Shown piece after piece: positions 1 through 11,440 of a stretch of DNA of 64,000 bases. A program made the position numbers and the translations under genes. The notes beneath the pieces are model-generated. The model saw nothing but the letters and a program-made list of their open reading frames with translations, made no database searches and had not been told where the DNA came from. Source of the stretch: Phocoena phocoena (taxonomy: Eukaryota; Chordata; Mammalia; Artiodactyla; Phocoenidae). Each line of letters starts with the position of its first letter. The first letter of the stretch is position 1. The stretch lies in NCBI RefSeq assembly GCF_963924675.1, contig NC_089220.1:56058639-56122638 (forward strand), given 5' to 3'.

Positions 1-2630
1 GGGACAAGCTCTTTCAGTACCCTTGTATCTCCTTTAGTTTTTCTGTCTCAGACATCAGTGCCCTTGGGCTGCTGCCCAGCTCTCCAGGATACTCAACTTC
101 AGACGTACTAAAACTTTCCATCACAATAATTCTTTTTTCTCTAGCTTAGTTTATACAAACTATGTTTGTCACATACCCTATTAACTTTGGGTTTCTGTTT
201 CCTAATAGTGAACTGAGATACATTCTTTAAGCCAGAAATATTTCTTAATTCTCTACTAACTGATAGACTGATAGCTCCTACATATGGCCATAATAAATAT
301 AAATAGACCTCAAATAAATGGATAAAACTAATATTAATTGGCATCATGTTAAGAATTGAACAACACCAGTAAAGCACAAAATGCACACACATATTATTCT
401 AATTATTTTTAAAATTAGTTTTTCCACACTTTTCATATGTATGAAATTATTACTTTCATTTAGAAAAAATGCTTAGTGTTTTATAACAATTGGAATTTCC
501 TATGGCATAGATTAAATAATAAACATTATGAAGGAAAGTACTTTCAATACAAAATAAAACTGAACTTTTAGAATTTAATCCTTTTATGGGTGTTTTGTTG
601 TTTTGTTTTTTGTTCTCTTTTCATAGCTTATTTCTTATTTGAGAAACAGGAATATTTTGTATTTGAACATTTTCCTTTTTGTGTGTGTTCTAACAGTCTC
701 AACTTTTTAAATGTTTGAGGTAACATAGAATGAAATAGTCAAATATATTCTTACAGATGAGATATTATTTTGTCAGATCAGATTTTCCTTTCCTCTGCTT
801 TTTATTTTTATAAAAATTCCTTAGATGGAGGGCATATTCAAATTAAAAAGTCATATATTAAAAAATCTTTAGATGATTGGAGTATTAATGTGAATAACAG
901 TTCTTTTAATCATGTAGTGATCACCCAGGGATGAAATCTTACTTTTATCATGAGTCCCAAGGAAACATGCTACAAGTAAATACTCCTATCTGAATAGCAA
1001 GTTCACACCAGTCAGAATCCCAATGGCTTTTCACCTGAAAAATGTGGCTCCCAAGGGGGAAAAAAGTTAATGACAATGTAATTTATTTTTCTAAATACTT
1101 CCTTACATTTTTAAATATGTGAGTGTAATTTGGGTACATTTTTTTCTTCCTTAGATAATTTTTATTTTTGACTTATGTTTATTCAAAAATTTAAAGGTAA
1201 GGAAAATACCTGTTTTTGTTCCCTGAGATTTTCACAATAAATTTCTGTTCTCACTCAGTGTAATATGGCTTGGCAAAACTGAATACAGTGCTATACACAA
1301 AATATATAAATTAAGCAGTAGTTGGCTGTGAAATGTAGCTATTATTCAAGATCAAGGGCACTGGGAAAAATAGTCTGTGTTTTCCTTCATTGGTTGTAAA
1401 AGATCATTTTTCATTTCATATTACATTGAAGAGACTGACTTAAAAAATAATGTTTATTGTTTTTTCTCACAAAAGAAAGATAAAATGTCATATAGCTCAT
1501 TTCTAGGACGTTATCTAGTTTCTTATAAAGATCTTGCTGTAAGTTTCTAGGTAAGAATAATCTCATATACCTATCTCAAAACATTTCAATCACAACCTTT
1601 TTTTGTGGTCAAATGCTCGCACATGGTAAAATTAAAAGAATAATTGGAAACTTTTATTAAGTAACAATTTATAATTTTTTTTTGGAATTGAGTCAGGAAC
1701 CATCAAAAGGAGTTGCTATGAGGGAAGTGTTAAGGGAAAGAAACTGTTGCCAGAGATCAGCAAGACCTTTAGTCAGGGCAGAGGGACTACCTGATATCAG
1801 CTATGACCTTCATTTGAAAAATGCTGACAGTGGCCAATAATGCTAGTCAAAGAAGCATAAAGACAAACAGATAATACTTTGACTTCATTTTCTCGTCTGG
1901 TCATCTGACCTAATGAAAATGGACATGGAGGTCAGGCTGATTTACTGCATGAAGGGCAAGATCCAAAACCCAATTACCGCAAAAATGTGACAAATGGATC
2001 TAGAATGGGAAAAGGAGGAAATACAACACAGCACTTTATATGCTGTTGCAGTTTTAAATACAATTAAATGTTACTTACAAGTTGGGCAAAAAACACATAA
2101 GGCATTTCTTTTTCTAACCATAAAGGAATAACTAGAACTGAAATTGCCTCCTGCTATTAAGTTAGACAACTTTATGAAATACACACATGTTTCATTTTAG
2201 ACATTGGACCACAGGAAGAGAATGCCTGTGATCTGTGAGGGAAGAGACTGAATGATGTGAGCTGTATTACTACTTGGCATTCTGCTTTAAGTCATTATGT
2301 ATACCACAGTACAGGGAATGAGACTCATAATAGAGGATAGCAATTGCAACTGATTGAGTCAACTGGAATTTGCTGGTTAAAGTAATAAAGATGAAGTAGT
2401 GATGAACTTAGAGAAAATTTAAAAACAATGAATTAGTGACCCACAGGATACTATCAAGCAATCAAAAATATGTGCAATTGGAAGAGAAAAAAAATAAATG
2501 AATATGATCAAATGTTTTCAAAATTTTATGAAAAAATAAACCCACAGATACAAGATACTCAAAAAATCTAAGGATAAATCCAAAGAAAACCATAGAAAAA
2601 TCACATTAAATTCAAATTGCTGGACTTCTA
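1..2630. other. AT-rich stretch, no gene recognised
   Basis: I see no open frame of convincing length, no splice-flanked exon and no transposon family that I can name here. The stretch is AT-rich with short A and T runs. The 83-codon frame on the minus strand at 141-392 has no recognisable domain and is about the length expected by chance. Parts around 1690-2050 and 2170-2420 are less AT-rich and could be old repeat remnants, but I cannot assign them. Confidence 0.5.
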
Positions 2631-2639
2631 GTTACATGT

Positions 2640-4985
2640 AACTAGATCCTACGTGTAAAAATGTTGGAAGTTGTCACTCCCACCCTTAAAAAAAGGAAAT
2701 GCTGAACAACTTTAAAGTAATGACTTTTCTTCCACCCATCAGAGAACTGGGGTTTCAGGGCAAACTACCACACTGAAATCTGGAGAGTCAGGTTACTTAC
2801 TAGGTGAATCCAGAGTCACAGCCCAGATCCACTTACCTGGAACAGAAGCAGCTGAAGGCATAAACTGGTAGGAATACTTAAGTGGTAATTTTGGTGACTT
2901 GCTGGAACCTGAGTGTAGACCAGAATGAGAATGACAGACTACTTGGGGCCACAGTCTTGGAGACCCTACACTTTTGTGGATTTTACCTCCAGGAACCACA
3001 TCAGGTCTCACAGAGCTGGAAAATGTCTCCCATGTTTATAGCAGAAAGATGGGCAGAATAGTCATTGTAAAATATTTCAGAGCATTTTGTACAACCAGCA
3101 GCTACTTTTCAAGAGAAAACTTTACCAGAATCTTATCCCATCTGGGGAAAGGGCATTTCTCCCACTCTGCTTCCTCTAGCTTTCTTTTTACGCCTAGGGA
3201 TGGGGGGAAAACTAAGAAATGCTTGTGAAGGTCATACCCAAGAAACACAGGCACATTGAAAGACAGATTTAATCATGCAATTTTAGAGTACATGCCCATT
3301 CTCAATCTTCACCACCACATCAACAAGGCTCCAGTATAATAACAATGAATTATGGCTACAAGATAAAAGACACGAGCACTCTTTGTGGAGAAGTATTCAG
3401 GAAGCCCAAAGTCAACAAGGGAGATACAAACAATGACATTAGATGAATATGAAGCCTTTGACATCTACAGTTACAGCAAACATTAAACACAGCCCAACTC
3501 CTCAGCAGATTAAAATAAAACCTCTCACCAAAAGACTGTGTACCTCAGTTCCTATACATCCCATCTTGTTTTTAACAGAAAATCATGAGGAATGTTAAAA
3601 GGCAAGAAAAATCACAGTCTGAAGAGACAAAGCAAGTATCAGAATGAGACTCAGATATGGCAAAGATGTTGGAATTATCATACAGGAAATTTAACATTAC
3701 TATGATTAATATATTAAGGACCCTAAAGTAAAATGTCAAGAGCATGCAAGCATAGATGGGGAATGTAAACAGAGAGATAGAAACTCTAAGATAAGGATAA
3801 AGAAAAATGCTAGAAAAAAAAAAAAACTGAAACAAAAATGAAAAGCACCTTAGATGGGCACATCAGTGTACTGAAAATTGCCAAAGAAAGAGGAGTGAGC
3901 TTGATGAAAGGTCAATAGAAATGTCTCCTGCTGAAATGTGAAGAGAAAAGAGAATGCAAAAAACAAAACAGGACATCAAAGTACAGTGTGACAATTTAAA
4001 CAGGTGTAACATATACATAGTTAGAATACCAAAATAGAAGAAAGAGAAACTGGAGCACAAGAAATATTTGAGGTAATAATAGCCAAAATTCTTCAAAGTT
4101 AATACACACCAAACCATGGATCCAGGAAGCTCAAATAACACTAAGCAGACTAAAAGCAAAACAAAACAAAACACTACTCATAGGAATACTATATCCAAAC
4201 TGAAATAAAATCCAGACAGAGAAAGTATTGTAGTGGGCTTCTTGTCAGTAACTACAGCAAAGCTGTTTTAAAAAAAAGAAAACACTAGAATTATATATCT
4301 ATTGAAATTATACTTCAGAAATGAAGAAGAAATAAATATACTCTCAAGAAACAAAAATTGAGGGAATTCTTCTGCAGATTTGCCTGTGAAAATATTAAAA
4401 GACATTCTTCAGACAGAAAGAAATAATATACAGCAGATACCTAGATTTATATGAATTTTGTCACATAGGAGAAGGAAAAAATTGGGGTAAAATAAATCTT
4501 TTTCTTTTCTTATTCTTCATATATCTAAAAGTAACCACTTAAAGCAATAATAGCAAAAACTTACTGGGTTATGGTACCATAGGAGTAAGTGAAGTGAATG
4601 ATAGTAATATCATTCATAAAGATTGAAGGAAGGATTAGAGAATGTTCTCTTATACAGTATCGCTACTACATCTGTCTATTTCTTTCAGTTCTTGCAGAAC
4701 TGGCCATTCTAGGGTTTAGGCCAGAATTATCCAAGATATACATGGAGCATCTTTCAGTGCCAGAAAGTAAGGAAGTGCTAAAAAATAAAATCAATGACAG
4801 TATGTCAAAGAGACACAGGAGCTCCCAATGGCCAAAGCTGGAACAATTTGAGTAAGAAATTAAATATATTAGTATTGCATTATAAACCTTTAAGTATAAA
4901 ATATATATCCATATTGTTTTGCCCACCCTTGAGAAACTTTTGCACACCCTGAAGAGATATTCAAAAATTTAAATTTATTTTGGAT
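2640..4985 (+). mobile_element. Ancient L1M/HAL1-type LINE, 5' part and start of 3' region
   Basis: A degenerate LINE head. It is paralogous to the segment from 16325: for example the run cagtctgaagagacaaagca at 3615-3634 recurs at 17369 with one change, with a similar order of blocks on both sides. Around 4200-4560 it carries the attcttcagacagaaag and agcaaaaacttactgggttat type blocks seen in HAL1 and L1M elements. From about 4600 it passes straight into L1M 3' sequence (cccaatggccaaagctg at 4824-4840, recurring with changes near 21285). The roughly 3-kb ORF2 that should lie between is absent. This is the layout of HAL1 (half-L1), but a later deletion would look the same. No frame is intact. 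Confidence 0.6.
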
Positions 4986-5010
4986 GTTGCAACTGATGAT
5001 ACAGGCCAAA

Positions 5011-5045
5011 AGCATATGAAACAGTTTGTGACTGTTTCATATGCT
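5011..5045. repeat. Perfect 15-bp inverted repeat with 5-nt loop
   Basis: The arm agcatatgaaacagt (5011-5025) is followed by ttgtg and then by its exact reverse complement actgtttcatatgct (5031-5045). It lies at the edge between L1M 3' sequence and the GC-richer block that follows. It could be a chance palindrome, the terminus of a lost DNA element or a snap-back copying event. Confidence 0.85.
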
Positions 5046-5059
5046 TACATAATAGAGAC

Positions 5060-5328
5060 TGTCTGGGGAGATCAGGGCAGGCCTCTCAAGCAGATCCAAA
5101 ATAGCTTGTGAGAACCAGATAAGGAGACTGGCTCTGGGCTTTTATTGTGGTTAGGGGATGGGGTCCACTGAGGGTTTGGGGCTGTGGACTGGGGCTTGCA
5201 AGATTTGAATCTTCCAACTGAGCCAAAAAAAGAGTACCTGGGCTTTCTTAACAGCGCCCCCTTGTGGGGGAAGGGAGCACAAGGAGAAGAGGAGGAGGTG
5301 ACTTTAACGCTATCAGCAGTCACACATC
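5060..5328. other. GC-richer unidentified block, possibly an LTR fragment
   Basis: The stretch interrupts the L1M 3' sequence (which resumes near 5560) and is clearly less AT-rich than its surroundings. It holds the short hairpin ccccc-ttgt-ggggg near 5257-5270. Composition and an internal ggcttttattg resemble solo LTRs, but no TG...CA ends or target duplication could be fixed. The frames over it on both strands have no recognisable domain. Confidence 0.3.
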
Positions 5329-5342
5329 AAAAAATGAAATCA

Positions 5343-5549
5343 GGGCTTCCCTGGTGGCGCAGTGGTTGAGAGTCCGCCTGCCGATACAAGAGACACAGGT
5401 TCATGCCCCGGTTCGGGAAGATCCCACATGCCACGGAGCGGCTAGACCCGTGAGCCATGGCCACTGAGCCTGCGCGTCCGGAGTTTGTGCTCCACAACGG
5501 GAGAGGCCACAGCAGTGAGAGGCCCGCGTACCGTAAAAAAAAAAAAAAA
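5343..5549 (+). mobile_element. CHR-type tRNA-derived SINE
   Basis: Starts gggcttccctggtggcgcag, keeps an A box (tggcgcagtgg) and a B-box-like ggttcatgccc, and ends in a 15-nt A run after ccgt. A candidate target duplication aaaaaatgaa occurs at 5329-5338 and 5544-5553. Several substitutions relative to the other short copies (gatacaag, ctagaccc) make it one of the more diverged of the roughly 200-bp type. Confidence 0.95.
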
Positions 5550-5559
5550 TGAAGGAGAA

Positions 5560-6275
5560 GAGACAAATCTACTGTGTACAAGAATTCCAAATACTCTTGA
5601 AGATACTTCACCTCCAAGGAGGTAGAGCATAATTCCCCACTCCTTAAGGGTAGAAGAAAGTGTGGAATTTCTTCCAAAGACTATATAGTATGCCAAGGGA
5701 GAAAAAAGAGAACCTTTACTGTAGAAAACTTTAGTATTACTTTAGGTCTGTGATTAAGTTTAACATAAAGAGTGGAAAGTCATATTGATAATATGCACCT
5801 TTGATATGATTTGAACAGAACAGCATTTTGCTTCTGTGGTCTTTCTCCCTACAATAACCCCAATCAAATCATGAGAATAATATCAGACAAAACCCAATCA
5901 AGGGGAATTCTGCAAAACACAAGCACGCCTCAAAACTGTCAAATTTATTGAAAGATGGAAGGAATGTCTAAGAAACTGTCACAGTCAAGAGGAGCCGAGG
6001 GAGACAATGGTTAATCATGGTGTCCTGGATGGGATTCTGGAACATGAAAAGGACCTTAGGTAAAATTTTGAATATTTTAATAATGCTTGAACATGAGTTA
6101 ATAATGACATGTTAATATTGGCTCATTAATTGTAACCAATATACCATACTATCATAAAATATTAATAATAAGGGTAACTGGGTATGGGATATAAAGAAAC
6201 TGTATTTTCTAAATTTTTATGTAAATATATAAGTTTTGAAATGAAAAAGTTCATTTAAATAAACACCAGAGTTCT
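5560..6275 (+). mobile_element. Ancient L1M 3' UTR (continuation)
   Basis: This is the 3' end of the LINE that begins at 2640. It shares blocks such as ccactccttaag (5637-5648) with the L1M 3' end at 21717-21728, then agaaactgtcacagtcaagaggagc and tcctggatgggattctggaac, which are characteristic of L1M 3' UTRs. The element ends in an AT-rich tail near 6275. Confidence 0.7.
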
Positions 6276-6329
6276 AAAAACTTGTGATAAGGAGAAAATC
6301 TTAAAATGACTAAAGAATAAAGACGTTAT

Positions 6330-6965
6330 TTATTGTACTATTCATCTCTAGAAGTTCCATACTTTAATCTGTCATCTCCCATTATTTATGCATTTCACAA
6401 TAAATACTTGAACATATTTACAGTAGCTCTTTTAAGGTCTTTATGTGTGCTAATTCCATGTGCACATTTCATTGTATCATATCTGTGCTTGTTTCTATTG
6501 ACTGTCTTTTGTCCTGGGAAAGCAAGACATATTTCCTGTATTGTCACATTTTCCTGAATTGGATGCTGGATATTATAAATTTCACATTTTTGAGAGCTGT
6601 ATTTTATTATCTTAAGAACCTCAGAATTTGGCAGATCCGTTATTTGGAGATCAAATGAATCCTTTGAAGTTGGCCTTTTAGGCAGTATTAAGGCAGTTAC
6701 AAATTGCTCTAAGGTTAAGTGTTGTAGAATGTCCTCAGTGATTAACAAGGACTCCCCACTTAGGCTGGTTGAACATTAAAGGTCTCTTGTCCTATGTGGT
6801 ATCTGGATATTTTTAAGCAGATAGATTTCCAATTGGTTCCATGACTCCAGAGGAGTTTCATCCTAAGTATACACAGCTTGGTATTTCGCCATAGACTCAA
6901 GAGAAACACTACACAGATTTCTGGAGTATTTTCACTACATAGCTCTTTTCTGTCCTGCACGCAGT
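6330..6965 (-). mobile_element. Ancient interspersed repeat, probably LINE-derived
   Basis: The stretch around 6490-6640 (ttttgagagctgtattttattatctt) has the look of an old high-copy mammalian repeat. I cannot name the family with confidence. Orientation is a guess. The frames of 117 and 66 codons on the minus strand show no domain. Confidence 0.3.
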
Positions 6966-7530
6966 ACTTTATATTCCAGAACTTCAGACATCTAGAACTC
7001 TAATTCTTTCTATTCAAATCACCAAGACTACTAACTTTTGCTTGGACCCTCTACTATGCACTGCATTACTAATGGTGAATACTGGAAGAAATTTGGATCA
7101 ATCATGAAATTGACATCATTTGTTTTATTATTATCCCATATCAGGGATCATAATCTTATGCAAACTATTGTTTAAATTCAAAACAACCAAAAAACAAAAA
7201 ACAGTTGCCTTGTGTACTGTGTACAGTGTTCTTTCTGTTTATACATGGAGGATAATATAACTAGTGCTAGTTATATTACTATGGATGAGAGCAGAAATCC
7301 ATCTGATTATGCTTTATTCAATATTCATAAAAATTATAGACTGAACTCTTCATTTACTTTTAAATTTCATTTTCATGCTTCTTGAGAGATTTGGTCACAA
7401 CTTCTTCAAGTGTTATAATAGAGTAGTAACTAATCAGTTGTAAATTCTTTATTTCCCACAATGACCTTCTTAATATATCTTACCTTCTCAGAATAAATTA
7501 TGTTGTTATTGATGTATTGCCATCTTTAAT
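6966..7530. other. No gene or clear repeat recognised
   Basis: AT-rich sequence between the ancient repeat and the old L1 fragment. No convincing open frame or terminal repeat is visible. Confidence 0.5.
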
Positions 7531-7539
7531 ATTGTCCAA

Positions 7540-7681
7540 TTTGTGTTACTAATGTTATGTTTAAGATTGCTGTATCTATATTCGTGAGAGATATTTGGAA
7601 ACTTCTTTCCTCTGAAGTCCCTTTACAGTTTTTATACCAGTGTTACTCAGGCCACATAAATTGACTGGGTATGTGTTCTTT
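7540..7681 (-). mobile_element. Old L1 ORF2 fragment, split by the next L1
   Basis: Diverged reverse-strand L1 sequence (gctgtatctatattcgtgagagatat). It continues at 10836-11010 on the far side of the younger L1, so the younger copy landed inside it. Confidence 0.6.
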
Positions 7682-10600
7682 TTTTTTTTTAACATCTTTA
7701 TTGGAGTATAATTGCTTTACAATGCTGTGTTAGTTTCTGCTTTATAACAAAGTGAATCAGTTATACATATACACATGTTCCCATATCTCTTCCCTCTTGC
7801 GTCTCCCTCCCTCCCACCCTCCCTATCTCACCCGTCTAGGTGGTCACAAAGCACAGAGCTGATCTCCCTGTGCTATGAGGCTGCTTCCCACTAGCTATCT
7901 ATTCTACTTTTGGTAGTGTATATATGTCCATGTCACTCTCTCACTTGGTCACAGCCTACCCTTCCCCCTCCCCACATCCTCAAGTCCATTCTCTAGTAGG
8001 TCTATGTCTTTATTCCTGTCTTACCCCTAGGTTCTTCATGATCTTTTTTTTTTTCTTAGCTTCCATATATATGTGTTAGCATACAGTATTTGTTTTACTC
8101 TTTCTGACTTACTTCATTCTGTATGACAGACTCTAGGTCCATCCACCTCACTACAAATAACTCAATTTCTTTTCTTTTTATGGCTGAGTAATATTCCATT
8201 GTATATATGTGCCACATCTTCTTTATCCATTCATCTATCGATGGACACTTAAGTTGCTTCCATGTCCTGGCTATTGTAAATAGAGCTGCAGTGAACATTT
8301 TGGTACATGACTCTTTTTGAATTATGGTTTTCTCAGGGTATATGCCCAGTAGTGGGATTGCTGGGTCATATGGTAGTTCTATTTGTAGTTTTTTAAGGAA
8401 CCTCCATACTGTTCTCCATAGTGGCTGTATCAATTTACATTCCCACCAGCAGTGAAAGAGTGTTCCCTTTTCTCCACACCCTCTCCAGCATTTATTGTTT
8501 CTAGATTTTTTGATTATGGTCATTCTGACTGGTATGAGATGATATCTCATTGTAGTTTTGATTTGCATTTCTCTAATGATTAATGATGTTGAGCATTCTT
8601 TCATGTGTTTGTTGGCAATCTATATATCTTCTTTGGAGAAATGTTTATTTAGGTCTTTTGCCCATTTTTGGATTGGGTTTTTTTGTTTTTTTGTTATTGA
8701 GCTGCTTATAAATTTTACAGATTAATCCTTTGTCAGTTGCTTCATTTGAAAATACTTTCTCCCATTCTGAGGGTTGTCTTTTGGTCTTGTTTATGGTTTC
8801 CTTTGCTGTGCAAAAGCTTGTAAGTTTCATTAGGTTCCATTTGTTTATTTTTGTTTTTATTTCCATTTCTCTAGGAGGTGGGTCGAAAAGGATCTTGCTT
8901 TAATTTATGTGATAGAGTGTTCTGCCTATGTTGTTCTCCAAGAGGTTGATAGTTTCTGGCCTTAAATTTAGGTCTTTAATCCATTTTGAGTTTATTTTTG
9001 TGTATGGTGTTAGGGAACATTCTAATCTCATACTTTTACATGTACCTGTCCAGTTTTCCCAGCACCACTTATTGAAGAGGCTGTCTTTTCTCCGCTGTAT
9101 ATTCTTGCCTCCTTTATCAAAGGTAAGGTGACCATATATGTGTTTGGGTTTACTCTGGGCTTTCTATCCTGTTCCATTGAACTATGTTTCTGTTTTAGTG
9201 CCAGTACCATACTGTCTTCATTACTGTAGCTTTGTAGTATAGTCTGAAGTCAGGGAGCCTAATTCCTCCAGCTCCATTTTTCGTTCTCAAGATTGCTTTG
9301 GCTCCTCAGAGTCTTTTGTGTTTCCATACAAATTGTGAAATTTTTTGTTCTAGTTCTGTGTAAAATGCTATTGGTAGTTTGATAGGAATTGCATTGAATC
9401 TGTAGATTGCTTTGGGTAGTAGAGTCATTTTCACAATGTTGATTCTTCCAATCCAAGAACATGGTACATCTCTCCATCTATTTGTATCATCTTTAATTTC
9501 TTTCATCAGCATCTTATAATTTTCTGCACACAGGTCTTTTGTCTCCTTAGGTAGGTTTATTCCTGGATATTTTATTCTTTCTGTTACAATGGTAAATGGG
9601 AGTGTTTTCTTAATTTCACTTTCAGATTTTTCATCATTAGTGTATAAGAATGCCAGAGATTTCTATGCATTAATTTTGTATCCTGCTACTTTACCAAATG
9701 CATTGATTAGCTCTAGTAGTTTTCTGGTAGCATCTTTAGGATTCTCTATGTATAGTATCATGTCATCTGCAAACAGTGACAGCTTTACTTCTTCCTTTCC
9801 GATTTGGATTCCTTTTATTTCTTTTTCTTCTCTGATTGCTGTGGCTAAAGCTTCCAAAACTATGTTGAATAAGAGTGGTGAGAGTGGGCAACCTTGTCTT
9901 GTTCCTGATCTTAGTGGAAATGTTTTCAGTTTTTCACCATTGAGGACGATGTTGGCTGTGGGTTTGTCATATATGGCCTTTACTAAGTTGAGGAAAGTTC
10001 CCTCTATGCCTACTTTCTGCAGGGTTTTTATCATAAATAGGTGTTGAATTTTGTTGAAAGCTTTCTCTGCATCTATTGAGATGATCATATGGTTTTTCTA
10101 CTTCAATTTGTTAATATGGTGTATCACGTTGATTGATTTGTGTATATTGAAGAATCCTTGCATTCCTGGGATAAACCCCACTTTATCATAGTGTATGATC
10201 CTTTTAATGTGTTGTTGGATTCTGTTTGCTTGTATTCTGTTGAGGATTTTTGCATCTATGTTCATCAGTGATATTGGCCTGTAGTTTTCTTTCTTTGTGA
10301 CATGTTTGTCTGGTTTTGGTATCAGAGTGATGGTGGCCTCGTAGCATGAGTTTGGGAGTGTTCCTCCCTCTGCTTTATTTTGGAAGAGTTTGAGAAGCGT
10401 AGATGTTAGCTCTTCTCTAAATGTTTGATAGAATTTACCTGTGAAGCCATCTGGTCCTGGACTTTTGTTTGTTGGAAGATTTTTAATCACAGTTTCAATT
10501 TCAGTGCTTGTGATTGGTATGTTCATATTTTCTATTTCTTCCTGATTTAGTCTTGGCAGGTTGTGCATTTCTAAGAATTTGTCCATTTCTTCCAGGTTGT

Positions 10601-10835
10601 CCATTTTATTGCCATAGAGTTGCTTGTAGTAATCTGTCATGGTCTTTTGTATTTCTGCAGTGTCAGTTGTTACTTCTCCTTTTTCATTTCTAATTCTATT
10701 GATTTGAGTCTTCTCCCTTTTTTTCTTGATGAACCTGGCTAATGGTTTATCAATTTTGTTTAACTTCTCAAAGAACCAGCTTTTAGTTTTATTGATCTTT
10801 GCTATTGTTTCCTTCATTTCTTTTTCATTTATTTC
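7682..10835 (-). mobile_element. 5'-truncated L1, 3.15 kb, with target duplication
   Basis: Read on the minus strand the element runs from ORF2 (about 10835) to the 3' UTR (8080-7700) and a short A tail (T run 7681-7690). The 3' UTR resembles that of the L1 at 31317. Against that copy, homology stops after atttatttc near 10835. The 10-bp tgtgttcttt lies at 7672-7681 and again at 10836-10845, which marks the insertion. Old L1 sequence flanks both sides. Truncation at the 5' end means that the promoter, ORF1 and endonuclease are missing, so it cannot move on its own. Confidence 0.95.
8095..10817 (-). pseudogene. L1 ORF2 remnant (reverse transcriptase and C-terminal region)
   Basis: ORF2 encodes the L1 endonuclease and reverse transcriptase. 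Here the endonuclease is lost and the rest is broken into pieces: 10817-10098 (239 codons, RT fingers with the [14 protein letters not shown] block), 10088-9663 (141 codons, RT palm), 9512-9259 in two overlapping frames, 8866-8645 and 8604-8095 (169 codons, C-terminal region with the [12 protein letters not shown] block). The RT active-site motif FADD is kept at 9773-9762. At least four frame changes or stops make it non-functional. Confidence 0.93.
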
Positions 10836-11010
10836 TGTGTTCTTTCTTGAATTTTTTCCGTTTAAGTATGTGTAAAATATTGAGGTTATTTATTTCTTAC
10901 GTACCTGGAATAATTTTAAGTGAAATCATCTGGATCTGGATTTTCTTTTTAGAAAATATTTACTAATGGATGTGATTTTTTTCATACCTCTACTTATTCA
11001 GTGTAGCAGA
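10836..11010 (-). mobile_element. Old L1 ORF2 fragment (continuation of 7540-7681)
   Basis: After the younger L1 ends, diverged L1 sequence resumes (aagtgaaatcatctggatct, the L1 block that reads as a broken form of the PGPDGF region on the minus strand). It stops where the ERV-L LTR begins. Confidence 0.55.
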
Positions 11011-11020
11011 TATTGTGCTG

Positions 11021-11440
11021 TGTCAGACAGTTTTCCCTCATGACAGAATGACACACCTGCCTTATGTGCTTCTGTCAACCCTTAGCTGTCAGCCCTCTTA
11101 TGATATTACCCTCAGCTAAAGAGAACTGCTTCTCTCAATCTCATCTCTTCTTCCCAAGGGCAGCCTGGATTTAATGCCTGTTCAATGCCTGATCTATTGC
11201 CCCAACTAGAACAAGTGCGTAGCACAATCCCTACTGCAGAACTCCCTTAGCTCTTGTCTAAGGACTTATGACTATGTCTCTTCCTGCCCAACTTTGCTTT
11301 CTTCTTTCTCAGCACAGATGTTGTTGGTCCCAGCATAACTGGGCAAAACTTGTCCTGCCCACTAATTTCCACCTCTGAGTCTTCTTTCTGAGGTAACTGA
11401 AGTCCAGATGTGAGTATCCCAGTGGTCTGAGAAAGTAGAC
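11021..11440 (+). mobile_element. ERV-L (class III) LTR, MLT2-like
   Basis: The block begins tgtcagacagttttccctca and continues with LTR blocks typical of the mammalian ERV-L/MLT2 group. It is followed directly by sequence resembling the ERV-L 5' internal region. The TG start is clear; the CA end is uncertain and placed near 11440. It is old and diverged. Confidence 0.65.

Noticed and set aside
10098..10817. 239-codon open frame as a host gene
   Set aside because: It is L1 ORF2 (RT fingers with the NKSPGPDGF block) inside a 5'-truncated L1.
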